Shown: positions 47,862-59,110 of the stretch, one piece after another | Layout: every line of letters starts with the position of its first letter | How positions within the stretch are numbered: position 1 is the first letter of the stretch | NCBI GenBank assembly: GCA_009760855.2 | Contig: WPIO01000112.1 | Location: forward strand, 1,049,501-1,113,500 | Source of the DNA: Cristatella mucedo | Taxonomy: Eukaryota; Bryozoa; Phylactolaemata; Cristatellidae | Length of the DNA: 64,000 bases | Direction of reading: 5' to 3' | Program-made: the position numbers and the translations under genes | Notes under the pieces: generated by a model | What the model was told of the DNA's origin: nothing | Seen by the model: the letters and a program-made list of their open reading frames with translations, nothing else | The model's database searches: none

Positions 47862-48046
47862 ATAATTTAATGGTAATTATAATAATAATAATACATTTGA
47901 TAAAGCACCCTCAGAGAACTCAATCTCTTTCTAGGCGTTTGCTACCAAAAAAGCACGATCGAAAGTTCAGTGGTATCATGCTCAATAAACAACAAGAATA
48001 ACATGGTTAGGGGTAACATGCACAGGGTCAGCATGTAAGTGTGGTT
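47862..48046 (-). mobile_element. LINE-A copy, antisense, 3' part
   Basis: An (AAT)n tail, 'agcaccctcagagaactc' and 3' UTR up to 'gcatgtaagtgtggtt', where the solo LTR enters. It continues at 48323. Confidence 0.85.
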
Positions 48047-48322
48047 TGTTGTGTGACACTGGCTCCCACTGCGGCTGCTCTAGTGGGAGTCTCACAGAGA
48101 CACAGCGGGCGCACGTGCGCAGTAACGAGACTCTACTTTATTACTCACAACGGGCACATATATGGAAGCCCAATCAATCGCAGCAAACGACACGAAATAT
48201 AATCTGCATTAGTGGCCCGACGCTTCAATGGCTTAATGCTTTAATGGCCGCAGGTGAGGCATGTCCATTAGTGTCAGGCGCTTCGCTCATTACAGCAACA
48301 GAAGCCTCAGGCGAACACCGCA
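48047..48322 (-). mobile_element. Solo LTR (276 bp) inserted in LINE-A
   Basis: Starts TGTTGTGTGACA and ends GAACACCGCA, the TG...CA ends of a long terminal repeat read on the minus strand. A second copy, plus strand and split, is at 60915-61093 and 62488-62588. On the sense strand it has an A/T-rich 'ccatatatgtg' and 'agtaataaagtag' (AATAAA). No internal retrotransposon region adjoins it, so it is probably a recombination product. LINE-A sequence is contiguous on both sides. A clean target duplication is not visible. Confidence 0.75.
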
Positions 48323-48475
48323 TATTAGTGGGTGGCAGCCATGCAAGAGTGTCAGCACGCATAAGCACATAAAGGACGAATCACAGGGAACCACTAAATG
48401 CTGTAATAAGTAGATGAGTTTTTAGCTTCTTTTTAAATGCGAACAAGTCAGGAGATTTTGTGATGCATGTCGGCT
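48323..48475 (-). mobile_element. LINE-A copy, continuation after the solo LTR
   Basis: 'agtgggtggcagccatgc', 'gtcagcacgcataagcac' and 'taaaggacgaatcacagg' resume the LINE-A 3' UTR exactly where the LTR interrupted it. Confidence 0.82.
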
Positions 48476-48825
48476 AATAATTATAACTACATTTGCTATA
48501 GCGCCTTCTGAGAACCAGATCTCTGTCTTTGCAAATGAACCCACTATATGCCGTGATAAATTGATGCACTTTAGCTTCTTTTTAAATTTGGTCAGAGGAT
48601 GTCACTATGCAAGTCGGAAGTGAGTTCCAGGCTTTGGGACCATACGAACTAAAGGCACGGTCTTCAAAGGATTTGTGGCTCGTACGAGGTATAGGTAAAC
48701 GATTAGATTCCGACAAGCTGGTAGTGCAATGCTTAGCCTGGTGGAATAGTAGCTCTGACAAGTAGGCTGGAGCGAAAGAATGGAGGGACCTCAAAGGGAG
48801 CGACAGAACGTTGAAGTCGATGCGT
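48476..48825 (-). mobile_element. LINE-A copy, antisense, diverged
   Basis: A separate tail ('gctatagcgccttctgagaac') followed directly by coding sequence (KAWNSLPTCIVTSSDQ near 48600-48640). Much of the 3' UTR is deleted. Confidence 0.8.
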
Positions 48826-49284
48826 ATAATAAATAACCTAGTTTCTCTATCGTAGCTTGAGATTGCTAAAAGTTCCTGAGTTATATTCAGTACGAGCAAA
48901 AAATCTCATAATCAATGGCTCAGACTGTAGAACGATTCGTCTGAAGTAGCAGTTTTTCACTTGTCCATTTTGCCTGGTCAGAAGATCAGATGCAGAAGCA
49001 GATCTTCGCCTACATGTCAAAGACATGGACTTTTCGGCAAACTATAGGCATTCTTAATTGCTACCTGCTCTGTTATCGTAGCCGTACCATTGAGCATCGC
49101 TACGGCTTTTACGACTGTACTGACAAATTTGCTTCAATGCGTGCAGGGAGTAGCCGCCTATCCGACTAACTCATGAAGCGTTCGTGAACACTCTCTGCAG
49201 GCGACTCCTAAAGAGGCCAATCTCACCAGTGAGGCCACAGTCCCGAAGGAGCCATCTTAGCAAGCGTAGGAGTAACTTTCAAAC
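48826..49284. other. No recognised feature
   Basis: No repeat or coding signal was recognised. Confidence 0.4.
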
Positions 49285-49512
49285 AATCTTCTAGATTGCC
49301 TCTCATCTCGCCTGGGCATCACTGGCACTGTTCTGCAATGGTTCAGGTCCTATCTCAGTAGGTGACTCCAGAGTATTGACGTAAATGGACAAAGATCATG
49401 CGAGGTACCTCTGAAAAATGGGGTACCTCAGGGCTCACTGCTAGGTCCGGTTCTTTTCACGGTTTATACTCTCCCTCTTGCTGAAGTGATTGACAAGTAC
49501 TATCTGAGCTTT
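49285..49512 (+). mobile_element. LINE-A copy, RT part upstream of a SINE-2 insertion
   Basis: The plus strand carries the RT palm region (HLAWASLALFCNG-type broken frame, then QGSLLGPVLFTVYTLPLAEVI). It breaks off inside the codons for the FHFYADD catalytic loop and resumes at 49678 with YADDTQLYLCF. Confidence 0.88.
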
Positions 49513-49524
49513 CACTTACGTATA

Positions 49525-49527
<3 letters not shown>

Positions 49528-49562
<35 letters not shown>

Positions 49563-49596
49563 TAATATATATATATATATATTACCATATATATAT
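49528..49596. repeat. (TA)n with perfect palindrome
   Basis: A (TA)n run surrounds 'ggtaatatatat...atatatattacc', so the block is self-complementary over roughly 45 bp. Confidence 0.9.
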
Positions 49597-49678
49597 AATT
49601 CATTTGTATAGCACCATAAGAGAACTGAATCCCTATTCAGGCGCTTCACACATGCCACGGGGCTCGAGCCCACGACCT
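49597..49678 (-). mobile_element. SINE-2 copy, partial, inside LINE-A
   Basis: The antisense tail 'ttcatttgtatagcacc', 'gaatccctattcaggcgctt', then the B-box complement 'ggggctcgagccc' and 'acgacctta'. The A-box end is missing. CTTAC appears at both borders (about 49507-49511 and 49676-49680), a possible target-site duplication. Confidence 0.78.
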
Positions 49679-50785
49679 TACTATGCGGATGACACTCAGT
49701 TATACCTTTGCTTTCATCCCTCCCAGCCTTCGAGCACCTCAAATTCTCTCAACTCACTTGCTGCATGCATTGATGACATCCGCACATGGATGGCAGCACA
49801 TTTTCTTAAACTAAACGATGATAAAACTAACTTATTAGTTATGGGCAAAACCAGTGTGATTCAGAAATTGGAAAGGCTGACGCTCAAAATCGGCTCTGCC
49901 AGCGTATCTCCTGTTGAATCAGCTCGAAATCTAGGCGTCGTGTTCCAAAGTGACCTCTCGTTAGACGACCACATCAGCTCCACAATCAAGTCTGCCTACT
50001 TTCAGATACATAACATTGCTAAAATTCGGGCTTGTTTAGATAAGGATATCACGTCGAAGTTTTTCCATGCATTTGTGACATCCGTCTTGACTTGTGTAAC
50101 TCATTGCTAGCTGGCCAACCGGCATGTGCAATCAAGCGATTACAGTTGGTGCAAAATTCCGCAGCTAGGCTTGTCTATCGTGAGCGTCGCAGTTGCCACA
50201 TTACTCCACTTCTCGCCGACCTGCACTGGCTACCAGTCAAGCAACGGATTGACTTCAAGGTTTTGTCGCTCACTTTTAGGTCACTTCATTCTTTGGCTCC
50301 AGCCTATCTCTCAGATCTACTCCCCCAACAGGTCAAGCATCGCACCACCGGCTTTTCGGAATCCAACAGTCTACCAATACCTCATACAAACCTCAAATCC
50401 TTTGGAGACCGTACATTTAGTTCGTATGCCCCCAAAGCCTGAAACTCACTCCCTACTTGCGTCACAAAATCCCGTTACTTGACCACGTTTAAAGAGAATT
50501 TGAAAACACCTATTTAGGACAGCATTTAGTGGGTTCCTGTGACTCGTCCTTAATGTGCTTATGCGTGCTGACACCGTGCAAGCTGCCACTAACCACACTT
50601 GCGTGCTAACCCTGTGCATGTCACCCCTAACCATATTATTCATGTTGTTTGTTTATCAAGTATGATATTACTCATCATTTAATTGCATTTCCCTTAGCAG
50701 CAAATGTAAAGCACCTAGAAAGAGATTGAGTTCCTCTGAGGGTGCTTTATCAAGTGCATTATTACTGTTGTTGTTATTATTAAAC
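49679..50785 (+). mobile_element. LINE-A copy, continuation: RT, C-terminus and 3' end
   Basis: Opens with YADDTQLYLCFHPSQPSSTS and continues through MAAHFLKLNDDKTNLLVMGK and NLGVVFQSDLSLDDHISS. One frameshift near 50090 leads into LLAGQPACAIKRLQLVQNS, HWLPVKQRIDFKVLSLTFRS and KA*, then the 3' UTR and tail ending in (ATT)n near 50785. It is among the least damaged copies, but the SINE-2 insertion and the shift inactivate it. Confidence 0.92.
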
Positions 50786-51349
50786 AACCTACGACTCTCG
50801 GCTCTAAAATCTGAAAGTGATTTGGCATACTACCTGCAGAATCACTTCAAGCCGAGTGTGGCTGCATTAACTAATTCTGGAAATTCACCATCGTGGGTTT
50901 GTTCGACAAGCTTGTCTTGGAAAATCTGACAGCTACCGATTAAGGCCAAATAGGACAGATATAGTAGAATTTCTCAACAATCATCGGACAATCGTGCAAC
51001 TTTTAGTCGAAAACGGCAACCTAACCGGCTCTGGAGACAATGTACATACAGCTGCTCTACAACTTAGTAAAATTAATCTTTAGCATATAACGCGAGTACA
51101 GGTGCTAAGTTATGTTTGCAAGACTAAGCTGTAACCAATGGGGCTAAACTTCTTGCGTTCGATAAAAGCGGTAGAATACAGAGCGCGAATACAGTTGCGA
51201 AAGAAATGTTGCGTGCTTTTTCGTGCGTCGTCAGTATCGATTAGGATACAACCTTGTTAAAATGCATCAACGCAACAAATTCGTAAAACGGGCCCTCTCC
51301 ATTCGACACAGCGTAATAATGAATTATTTATATACCCTAAGAAATGGAT
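50786..51349. other. No recognised feature
   Basis: AT-richer than the left half; no repeat or coding signal was recognised. Confidence 0.4.
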
Positions 51350-52045
51350 GATGATGATAATAATAATAGTAATAACAATATATTGGAATGGAATTTTCCA
51401 AAGAGAAATGAATATCTTTCTGGGTTCTTTAGATATGTACGAGAAAAAAGAAGCACTTCTGAAGTTTAGCGATAACATGCACAGTGTTAGCATGCACGCG
51501 AGCACGATTGACAATTCGTAAGTATCGGGCGTGCGGCGCCGAGTGGAGCCAGTGGGCTTTTCAGCTTCTTTTCAGATTTTGTCAGGTCATAGGTCAGGTC
51601 ATAGGTCAGGTCAATCAAATTAAGAAAGCTTTCTGGCACGCGGTGAAAGTTTCGGCAACGCTTGCTACAAGTTAGACTTCGACTACAGTCAACAGACTTG
51701 GAAGCGCAGGAGGAATGAGGCAGGGATAGATCGAAGTGCCGGTTCGTCACGTGAGCCGCGCGCGTCGTCGGCGTAAAAATGAAAGCCTTTATTGTGCTTG
51801 GCGATTTTATTTGTTAGCGAGAAAAAAATTCAAGAGACAAACCAAGGACAGATCACGGGAGATGCAAGTCTTACTACTTTCAAGACTTATCAGAATACTA
51901 TTGCCCACGGACATCACTGCTCTGAAATCTGCCACTGAAATATGACCTAGAGCGTGACAGTGCAGTGCCAGTGACGTCCAACCGAGATGATAGGAAATCA
52001 AGAAGGACTCAAAGTGATCAATAGTATCGAACGCTGCCTAAAGAT
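51350..52045 (-). mobile_element. Highly diverged LINE-A-like copy, antisense
   Basis: A tail-like (AAT)n with 'tttccaaagagaaatgaat' at 51360-51415. Then, at 51775-52045, comes the antisense of the YADD-to-AFDTID part ('cagtgccagtgacgtcc', 'gatcaatagtatcgaacgctgcc'). The middle is rearranged, with a triple 'ggtcataggtca' repeat at 51583-51612. Confidence 0.6.
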
Positions 52046-52624
52046 CTTGCGGAAATAGCGAAGATACAATGCCCAAAATCTGTGTTTTAAAAATTCGTTA
52101 TCGAATCGCAACTGTCTGCCTCTCTCAATCTCTCTTTCAGCGTCTGTCTCTCTGTTTCTGTCTGTCTCTCCATTTCTATATGTCTCTCCGTCTTTGTCTG
52201 TCTCTCCGTCTCTCTCAATCTTTCCTTCAGCGTCTGCCTCGCTGACTTTCGCACACTCTCTCTCACTATGAAAGTGCCGAGCGGCTCCCGCGAAAGCAGC
52301 AGCAGTTCGCTAGTATTTCCAGACACGCGACAAATACCGGCAGCAGTTGTCGCGTCCATGGATGGCCAGCGAGTCGCAGGCGGCGGCGCAGCCTCGATAC
52401 CCGCCCCGATATGTAGCGCGGCAATAGTAGAGCTCTCATACCGTACTATTTGCGACGCCCAGCTGTTGGCTAGCTGACGCCAGAAAGGCTGGCAGCAAGT
52501 GCCCTTTCGCTATGCAACGTCTTCACGGGCTGCAACTTACTCACCCGGCGCACGCGGGCCACTGGCTGCTGCTTGGCTTAGCTGCTCGAGCTCGGTTATT
52601 GCAAAGGGCAGCTCGCGGACTTGC
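52046..52624. other. Unassigned, with short CT/GTCT-rich repeats
   Basis: 52110-52260 is a degenerate 'gtctgtctctc' repeat. No coding or mobile element was recognised. Confidence 0.4.
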
Positions 52625-52790
52625 GATCCTTGGCATTGACCTGGAGGTAATGTGCTCAATCTCGTCACGACCGAAGTTGGGGTTCGAATCCTGCAGCGGG
52701 CGATCCTTCATTGCAAGCGGTGGCGATAGCCGTTAAGGCTCTTCTGCCGCAACACAAATGTGGCTGTTAAATCAGCTAATCATTTAACTC
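52625..52790 (+). mobile_element. SINE-1 copy (tRNA-derived), full length
   Basis: A perfect B-box 'ggggttcgaatcc' at about 52680, an A-box-like 'cattgacctggaggtaatg' 35-40 bp upstream, the body 'gcgggcgatccttcattgc' and 'ggcgatagccgttaaggct', and a 3' end 'gctgttaaatcagcta'. This is the best-preserved promoter of the family. Confidence 0.85.
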
Positions 52791-52809
52791 GAGTGCAGTC
52801 CGGAGCAAG

Positions 52810-53329
<520 letters not shown>

Positions 53330-53575
53330 TCTCTAAGAGCACAGCTCTCTCTCTCAGCTCTCTCTCAGCTCTCTAAGAGCACAGCTCTCTCTCTCTCTCT
53401 CAGCTCTCTAAGAGCACAGCTCTCTCTCAGCTCTCTAAGAGCACTGCTCTCTCTCTCAGCTCTCTAAGAGCACAGCTCTCTCTCAGCTCTCTAAGAGCAC
53501 GGCTCTCTCTCAGCTCTCTAAGAGCACGGCTCTCTCTCAGCTCTCTAAGAGCACAGCTGGCTGCCTATTGATAGG
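53330..53575. repeat. 27-bp tandem array with internal hairpin
   Basis: About eight variable units of 'agctctctaagagcac' plus 'RgctctctctC'. Each unit contains 'gctctctaagagc', a short inverted repeat. Unit length varies by loss or gain of CT pairs. Confidence 0.9.
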
Positions 53576-53995
53576 AGCTGTAGAAGAGAGACTGGTAGGA
53601 AACTGCCCGAGTTCTCTTGGTCTAGTGTTGCTTTCTTGAGTAGCGGCATGACTACGGCCGTTTTGATAGGTGCTGGGACATGACCTGAGGCTAATGACAT
53701 ATTTATGATGTTAGTTATGCATGGCAGCAGCAGATTAATACACCGTAGAAGCAGGATAGAACGAATAGGGTCCAGGGGACTAATCGTCTCTTGATTCATA
53801 TATGAACTTCAAGACGAGGTCACTAGTGACCTTGAATGTAGACATTGAGGTGCTGTATGGAATTAAGAGACAGGATTCCAGGGGGTGCTGCCATCTTAGG
53901 GATAGACTCCCTGATTTTGTCTATCTTGTTGACAAAAACGCTCGAGAAGCGATCAGCTAGATCGTCACAGGAATCACCAGGTAAGGAACTACCAT
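53576..53995 (-). mobile_element. CR1/L2-like LINE: segment upstream of and entering RT, antisense
   Basis: The minus strand reads LDPIRSILLLRCINLLLPCI, then NMSLASGHVPAPIKTAVVMP and LLKKATLDQENSGSFLPVSL. This is the classic CR1/L2 order of LDPIPT, LK(T)A, PLLKK and the (N)YRPVSNL start of RT. It is followed (upstream on the element) by 'cgagaagcgatcagctagatc'. This 5' RT part is missing from the LINE-A copies, so it may belong to LINE-A, LINE-B or a third family. Confidence 0.75.
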
Positions 53996-54255
53996 AGGTT
54001 TTTGCATGAATAAGGTGACTTTAATGAAAATTCAAGGTGTAATGAGCTTGTATGCAATGCTGGGCTGGCATTCCTAAATTCCCTGACCTTACTGTTTGAC
54101 AGTAACTCTATACTTGCGACTACATTTTTTCCAGTATTGCTGATGTATACATCAATTTGGCGAGGATTATCATGTCTAATCGTCGAATCGACCAAAGACG
54201 ATATGATTCTCCAAAGCAACAATCGTAGATAGATTCAATATGGACTGCACTGACC

Positions 54256-54294
<39 letters not shown>

Positions 54295-54554
54295 TCAGCT
54301 TTTACAGATGAAGCGTATGCTCAGACTTTCGTGATCGCAGCCGTTCAATATTATTCAAGGCAACTCACTTTCTCCGACAATCGAAGGCTCTTCTTGTGGG
54401 CACGAGACAAAAGATTTATTTCGTGCGGGCAGCGTACATGAGGCAGGTGCCTACTGCTCACACAAGATAACCGCTTTGACTTCTACTGGAGAGGAATCCT
54501 GTGGGGCTGCTATTGAGGAACAGGAGTCTAGAGGAGATGCTGCTGCTACCTGAG
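53996..54554. other. Unassigned, with (TA)n
   Basis: A (TA)n at 54259-54291. No other recognised feature. Confidence 0.4.
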
Positions 54555-54845
54555 AGATGAACTAGAGATGATCTTGTCTATCTTGCTGACAAAGAATCTA
54601 GAGAAGCGATCAGCTATTTCATCACAAGGGTCACTAGGTAAGGAGCCTGCCTGGAAGAGGTTAAGGAGACGGTTGATCGTAGACATCAGTATTTTTGGAT
54701 TATGTATCTGTGATTCGAATTTTTTTTATAGAAGCTATACTTGGCTTTTGCTAGAATCGCTTGATATGATAAACAGCAGTCTTCGAAGGGCCTTGACGAT
54801 GGACAGCCAGTTCTAATCTTTTGCATGCTTTCTCAAGCTTGTGCT
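54555..54845 (-). mobile_element. LINE fragment, antisense (same region as 53.9 kb)
   Basis: 'gtctatcttgctgacaaaga' and 'gagaagcgatcagctattt' repeat the 53925-53975 sequence, followed by further upstream element sequence not seen elsewhere. Confidence 0.6.
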
Positions 54846-55149
54846 TAGTAGTAATAACACTAACAATAATAATAACGCACTTGATAAAGCGACCTACCTA
54901 GTAGACCTAGCAAGTTTAACTTCTGCGGTAAACCGAAGGTTATTTCGATGACTACTTAAGGGAGGTCTCTACTTCATGGCACTGCTAGAATACGCCCAGT
55001 ATTTTTAGCCTCTATGGAAACAAGGTCCTTTGATTTGCTTATGTTAAACTTGCTATTTATTTTCGAAGAGCCTTGAAGACTTTATTCTTAGGTAGGTAGG
55101 CACTAAATGTTAACAAAAAATGTGCAATAATGCACTTTAATGTGCAATC
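54846..55149. other. Unassigned, with a LINE tail scrap
   Basis: 'aataataacgcacttgataaagcgacc' at 54865-54893 is an antisense LINE-A tail remnant. The rest was not recognised. Confidence 0.45.
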
Positions 55150-55725
55150 ACCACTTCTTGCTGACCTGCACTGGCTACCACTCAAGCAACAAATCGACTT
55201 TAAGGTTTTGTCGCTCACTTTTAGGTCACTTCATTCTTTGGCTCCAGCCTATCTCTCAGATCTACGCCCCCACTAGGCCAAGCATCGTACCACCTGCTTT
55301 TTGGTATCCAACAGTCTACCAATACTTCGTACAAACCTAAAATCCTTTGGAGACCGTGCATTTAGTTCGTATGCTCCCAAAGCTTGGAACTCACTCCCTA
55401 TCCCTACTTGTGTCAGAACATCTCCTGACTTGAACACATTTAAAAAGAACTTAAAAACACACCTATTTAGGACAGCATTTAGTGGGTCCCTGTGATTCGT
55501 CCTTGATGTGCTTATGCGTGCTGACACTGTGCATGCTTCCAATAGCCACATTTGCATGCTGACCCTGTGCATGTCACCCCTAACCATGTTATTCATGTTG
55601 TTTATCAAGCATGATATCACTCATCATTCAATCGCGTTTCCCTTTGCAGCAAATGTAAAGCACCAAGAAAGACCTTGAGTTCCTCTGAGGGCGCTTTATC
55701 AAGTGCATTATTATTATTATTATTT
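55150..55725 (+). mobile_element. LINE-A copy, C-terminus and 3' end
   Basis: Begins at the HWLPLKQQIDFKV region, continues through NLKSFGDRAFSSYAPKAWNS and ends at FRTAFSGSL* (55493), then the 3' UTR, tail and (ATT)n. It carries a duplication 'ctatccctac' that alters the NSLPTC loop. Confidence 0.9.
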
Positions 55726-56111
55726 AATCATAACTATCTTTCGCAAAAACAGTTAACAAATGGATGGATTTCTGCTCAAGTATGTATTCACAAGACCGTC
55801 ATATCGTCAGATGTGTCACCATTTCCCTTTTCGTACTTTAAATTAAACAAGCTTGTAATTCTGTATCATTTCGCTAATGCTTACAATCGTATCAACATTA
55901 AAAAAAAACCTGTTCTTGCAGAGATGGATGGATAAGCTCTATATCCACTTTAAAGACTTTATCATTTACTGTCGAGAGTATTGATCCGAGACATATCAGA
56001 CATTCGAAAATATCAGTAAGAAAAATATTTGGTGGACCTAGGAAACTTTCCGTTACATGAGAATTTTGTATCAACAAGTATGAGGAGGTTAGCTAAATAA
56101 ATAAATAAATA
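55726..56111. other. No recognised feature
   Basis: AT-rich, no coding or repeat match. Confidence 0.4.
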
Positions 56112-56280
56112 CTAGCTGATTTCACGGCCTCTTTTGTATAACGACAGAAGAGCCTGTACTGCTACCAACACCGCTTGCAGTGGCATTAAAAAATTGACCA
56201 CCACAGGCATCGAACACACGACCTCGGGATCGAGGTCGTGAAAAGCAACCGCCTTACCTAGTGTATCATCACGGTTCACG
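56112..56280 (-). mobile_element. SINE-1 copy (tRNA-derived), full length, antisense
   Basis: Very close to the copy at 21.9 kb: 'tagctgatttcacggcctc', 'ccgcttgcagtggcatt', 'aggcatcgaacacacgacc', and the inverted pair 'acgacctcg'/'cgaggtcgt' in the former anticodon arm. Confidence 0.85.
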
Positions 56281-56764
56281 GCCACATAAACGATATAACG
56301 ACCAAACGCTAACCGCTTACGACAATCGTCACCTCGACTGGACAAAGAAGCAGCATGTAATTACCTGTCTGGTAGCTCATGCTAGAACAATCGAAAACCA
56401 ACGACTTCTAGAGTCACAGAACATGAACACTCTCATTACTTTATTATGGGTTACTGGGGATGGGCTGACGGAAAATTCTCGATGAAGCAGAGGCCGCGGC
56501 TCTCAATTTTTGAGCCGTTTTCGTTCTGAAAAGTATCCGCCTTGGAGAGGAGTTTCAATTACACAGACAGCTTCATACACCCCACATATCTCAAAATGTT
56601 AAGCCGGCTGGTTGCAGAAAATATTTACTGGGTTGAGGATCGAAGCGTGAACCTAGCAACAAAGCTACATGGCCGCCAAATTTTCGGAACTTCGGAACGA
56701 CAAATTTTAAACCTAAGAATGATTTGCCACCAGATCAAGAGACACTACCCTTTGAGACCAGATC

Positions 56765-57430
56765 TAAAGAGATCATGACTCTTCACCTTGCAACCGTCGA
56801 GGCTGAGACTTGGGATTCTCTAACAGCTTTGAGATTTCTATGTCAAGGCCAAAGGATTATATTTCGTGGTCTGCTAGACAAATAAAGGACGACTAAAAGT
56901 CGACGACTCAAGAGGCAGACGAGATACACGCTCTGGTTAAAGTATTAGTGAGAAACCAGAATCATATTAGGATATCACCTCAAAAAAACAAACTGCTACA
57001 ACAGAGAAGTGCAAGATTTAGTAAAAAAAATGAAGAGATTGACATAGATAAAGGCTTAGCCAACAAAAAGCACATTTTTAGAAACAACCGCTTGGGAAAC
57101 TACCTTCTTTCTGGAGGATTTTTGACCCATTTTTTGGCTTCTATTATGTCATTTGTAACATCAACAATTTTCAGTCAAAGTGAGATGCTTAGGATGAGTA
57201 AAGAGATTTCTTCTTTTTGCAGCGACTTCCATTTAGTGATGACTTTCTGAGCACCATAAGACCAGGCACTGTAATTTGTATTCTGGTCTCACTTCAATAA
57301 TCAATTGTAAGATGGATATAATTACTACTGCGTTGCACAAACCGTGTCCACTTGGGAATTAGAATTGCACAATAATACTATTTAAGGAACCGTGTTAATA
57401 ACACTAATGCACATTGACTTACACCGTTTA
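56765..57430 (+). pseudogene. Copy 1 of an unknown duplicated gene-like segment
   Basis: Aligns with 59365-59990 in the same order over three blocks. Block 1 encodes TLHLATVEAETWD (56776 on). Block 2, after an acceptor-like 'cacatttttag', encodes NRLGNYLLSGGFLTHFLASI. Block 3, after an acceptor-like 'tttcttctttttgcag', encodes QRLPFSDDFLSTIRPGT-VICILVSLQ and a stop. Further non-coding similarity follows the stop. Stops in block 1 downstream of the conserved start suggest decay. I do not recognise the family. It could be a duplicated multi-exon gene or a low-copy repeat. Confidence 0.45.
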
Positions 57431-58930
57431 GACCGTAGCTAAACCTGTTTTCATTATTTGGATTTCATTCAGTGAACAAGAACTGATAGTGACATACCCT
57501 CTTCCTCGCTCCTTAAGTGCTTACAATATAATTACAGAGATGCAAAATCACCTGCTACTTGAGAGAATCGTTGCGTGCTTATCGAACGTAGTAATGTCAT
57601 TGCCATTAGAGAGACTATGTCGTTGTGACTGTCAATGGAGTAGTTCTGCACTCTAAGACCAGGAAGGCAGAGTTTCGGTGATCGGGGTGTCTTGGGCTGC
57701 TCGCAAGATACAACAACTCCGGGCTAGTATCAAAACACAGAAGAGATTGCTTTGTTGGCTACTTCATTTACCCTACTGCTACATGCACTTGTTTACCCTT
57801 CCTTGTGCTCTTGGGTGAACCAGAACAATCGATTGGCTGTCTCTATCGTTACCTTATTGGCTGTTGGCAAGTACAGATCCTTTGGCAGAGGTGCATGTGA
57901 CTATATCTCTTGGGTGAAACTGTCAACAGCATTGCTACCTTTATTACTGATTATTGAAGCATAATAAAGTTTTCGGGCAGCCCTAACGATAGTAAGAGCC
58001 ACAATCTTAGCTCTCAATCACTTTCACCAAAGTGGCATTGGAAAACTGTTCTCCTGTTGTTATTGCAGCATACTTTAAGCGTTTATTACCACAGCTAGTT
58101 CAGCAGCTAACATTAAAAATTGCTCGGTGAGCAAAAAATGCGTCAAGCATATTCCAAAGCCTCAATGAGAGGGATTTGTCGGCGTCTGCAAATTTCCAGT
58201 GGCGTGAGGTTTTGCTGCAAGCTTAAAGAGAAAGTGCTATCTTAAGGGTAATGACACGTAGATCGTAGAACCAGCGCCCCTGCCAGCTTTTCTGCTGAAA
58301 GTCTGAGACGGTTAGTCACAATATTGGCCAAGTATATCACAGTCCAAGCAAATCTACGCTAACTGCTCAGATGTATTGGTGTTAGAGCTGAATTTTTATC
58401 TCCAGCCACATCTTATTTCACTGAGGTAACTTTAATCTGTAATTTCGTTCTCACGTTCTTACCTTTGCACGACTTTGCTGGCACTAGCCATTCTAGAAAC
58501 ATAGGCGAGATCTGTTTCTTTAGGAAGCCTTTTTTGCATATGGAACAATAGTAAGTAGGGGCAGTTTAAGTAGACATAGTTTTGTCAAACTCATTATCAA
58601 AAAACACAGCATCCTTCTTAAAGTGAAAGGATTCTTATCGTCGCACCGCGATTTGACAAAAATATATTTCCGCAAATAATGTTTGCTGCCATCTTGGCTG
58701 GTTCTTAAATTTCGAACGAAATATTAGATTGCGAAATTCTTAAAATTCTCTGTTCTACGCCTTTTTATATTCACAGAGTAACTTGAAGATGGAAATAGCA
58801 AATTGAACTGCAGTTAAAAGACATTTTATTAGCATAATAGTGGGTCTACTTTAATACATTTCGTATGCCTGCAATTCTTTTTGTTGCCAGTGCAACTTAT
58901 TTCAAAACGCCATGCACTGTTTTTGTTCTC
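57431..58930. other. No recognised feature
   Basis: AT-rich, no repeat or coding match found. Confidence 0.4.
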
Positions 58931-58937
58931 ACTTTTT

Positions 58938-59036
58938 AGTGAACATTTCGCTATGCCCGGTGAACGAATTCCTGTCAGCGACATCAAATTCTTCCATCGG
59001 AAATCAGAGGGAGCTTTCATATTTCTCCTGCCATTG
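58938..59036 (+). CDS. Possible exon of the unknown gene (copy 2)
   Basis: An open segment (EHFAMPGERIPVSDIKFF and onward) lies between an acceptor-like 'tgttctcactttttag' and a donor-like GTAACA at 59037. It lies upstream of the copy-2 exon-like blocks in the same orientation. No homology was recognised, and it is offered only because both splice-like signals flank an open frame. Confidence 0.25.
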
Positions 59037-59110
59037 GTAACAATGATGAAACAAAACCGGTGACAGAAAATACGTATAAGAAAAAAAGAGCCAAATCCAT
59101 GAAGAAATAG

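Noticed and set aside
52625-52790. Functional tRNA gene
   Set aside because: A- and B-boxes are present, but the acceptor and anticodon arms do not fold as a tRNA and the body recurs in seven copies, so it is a SINE.
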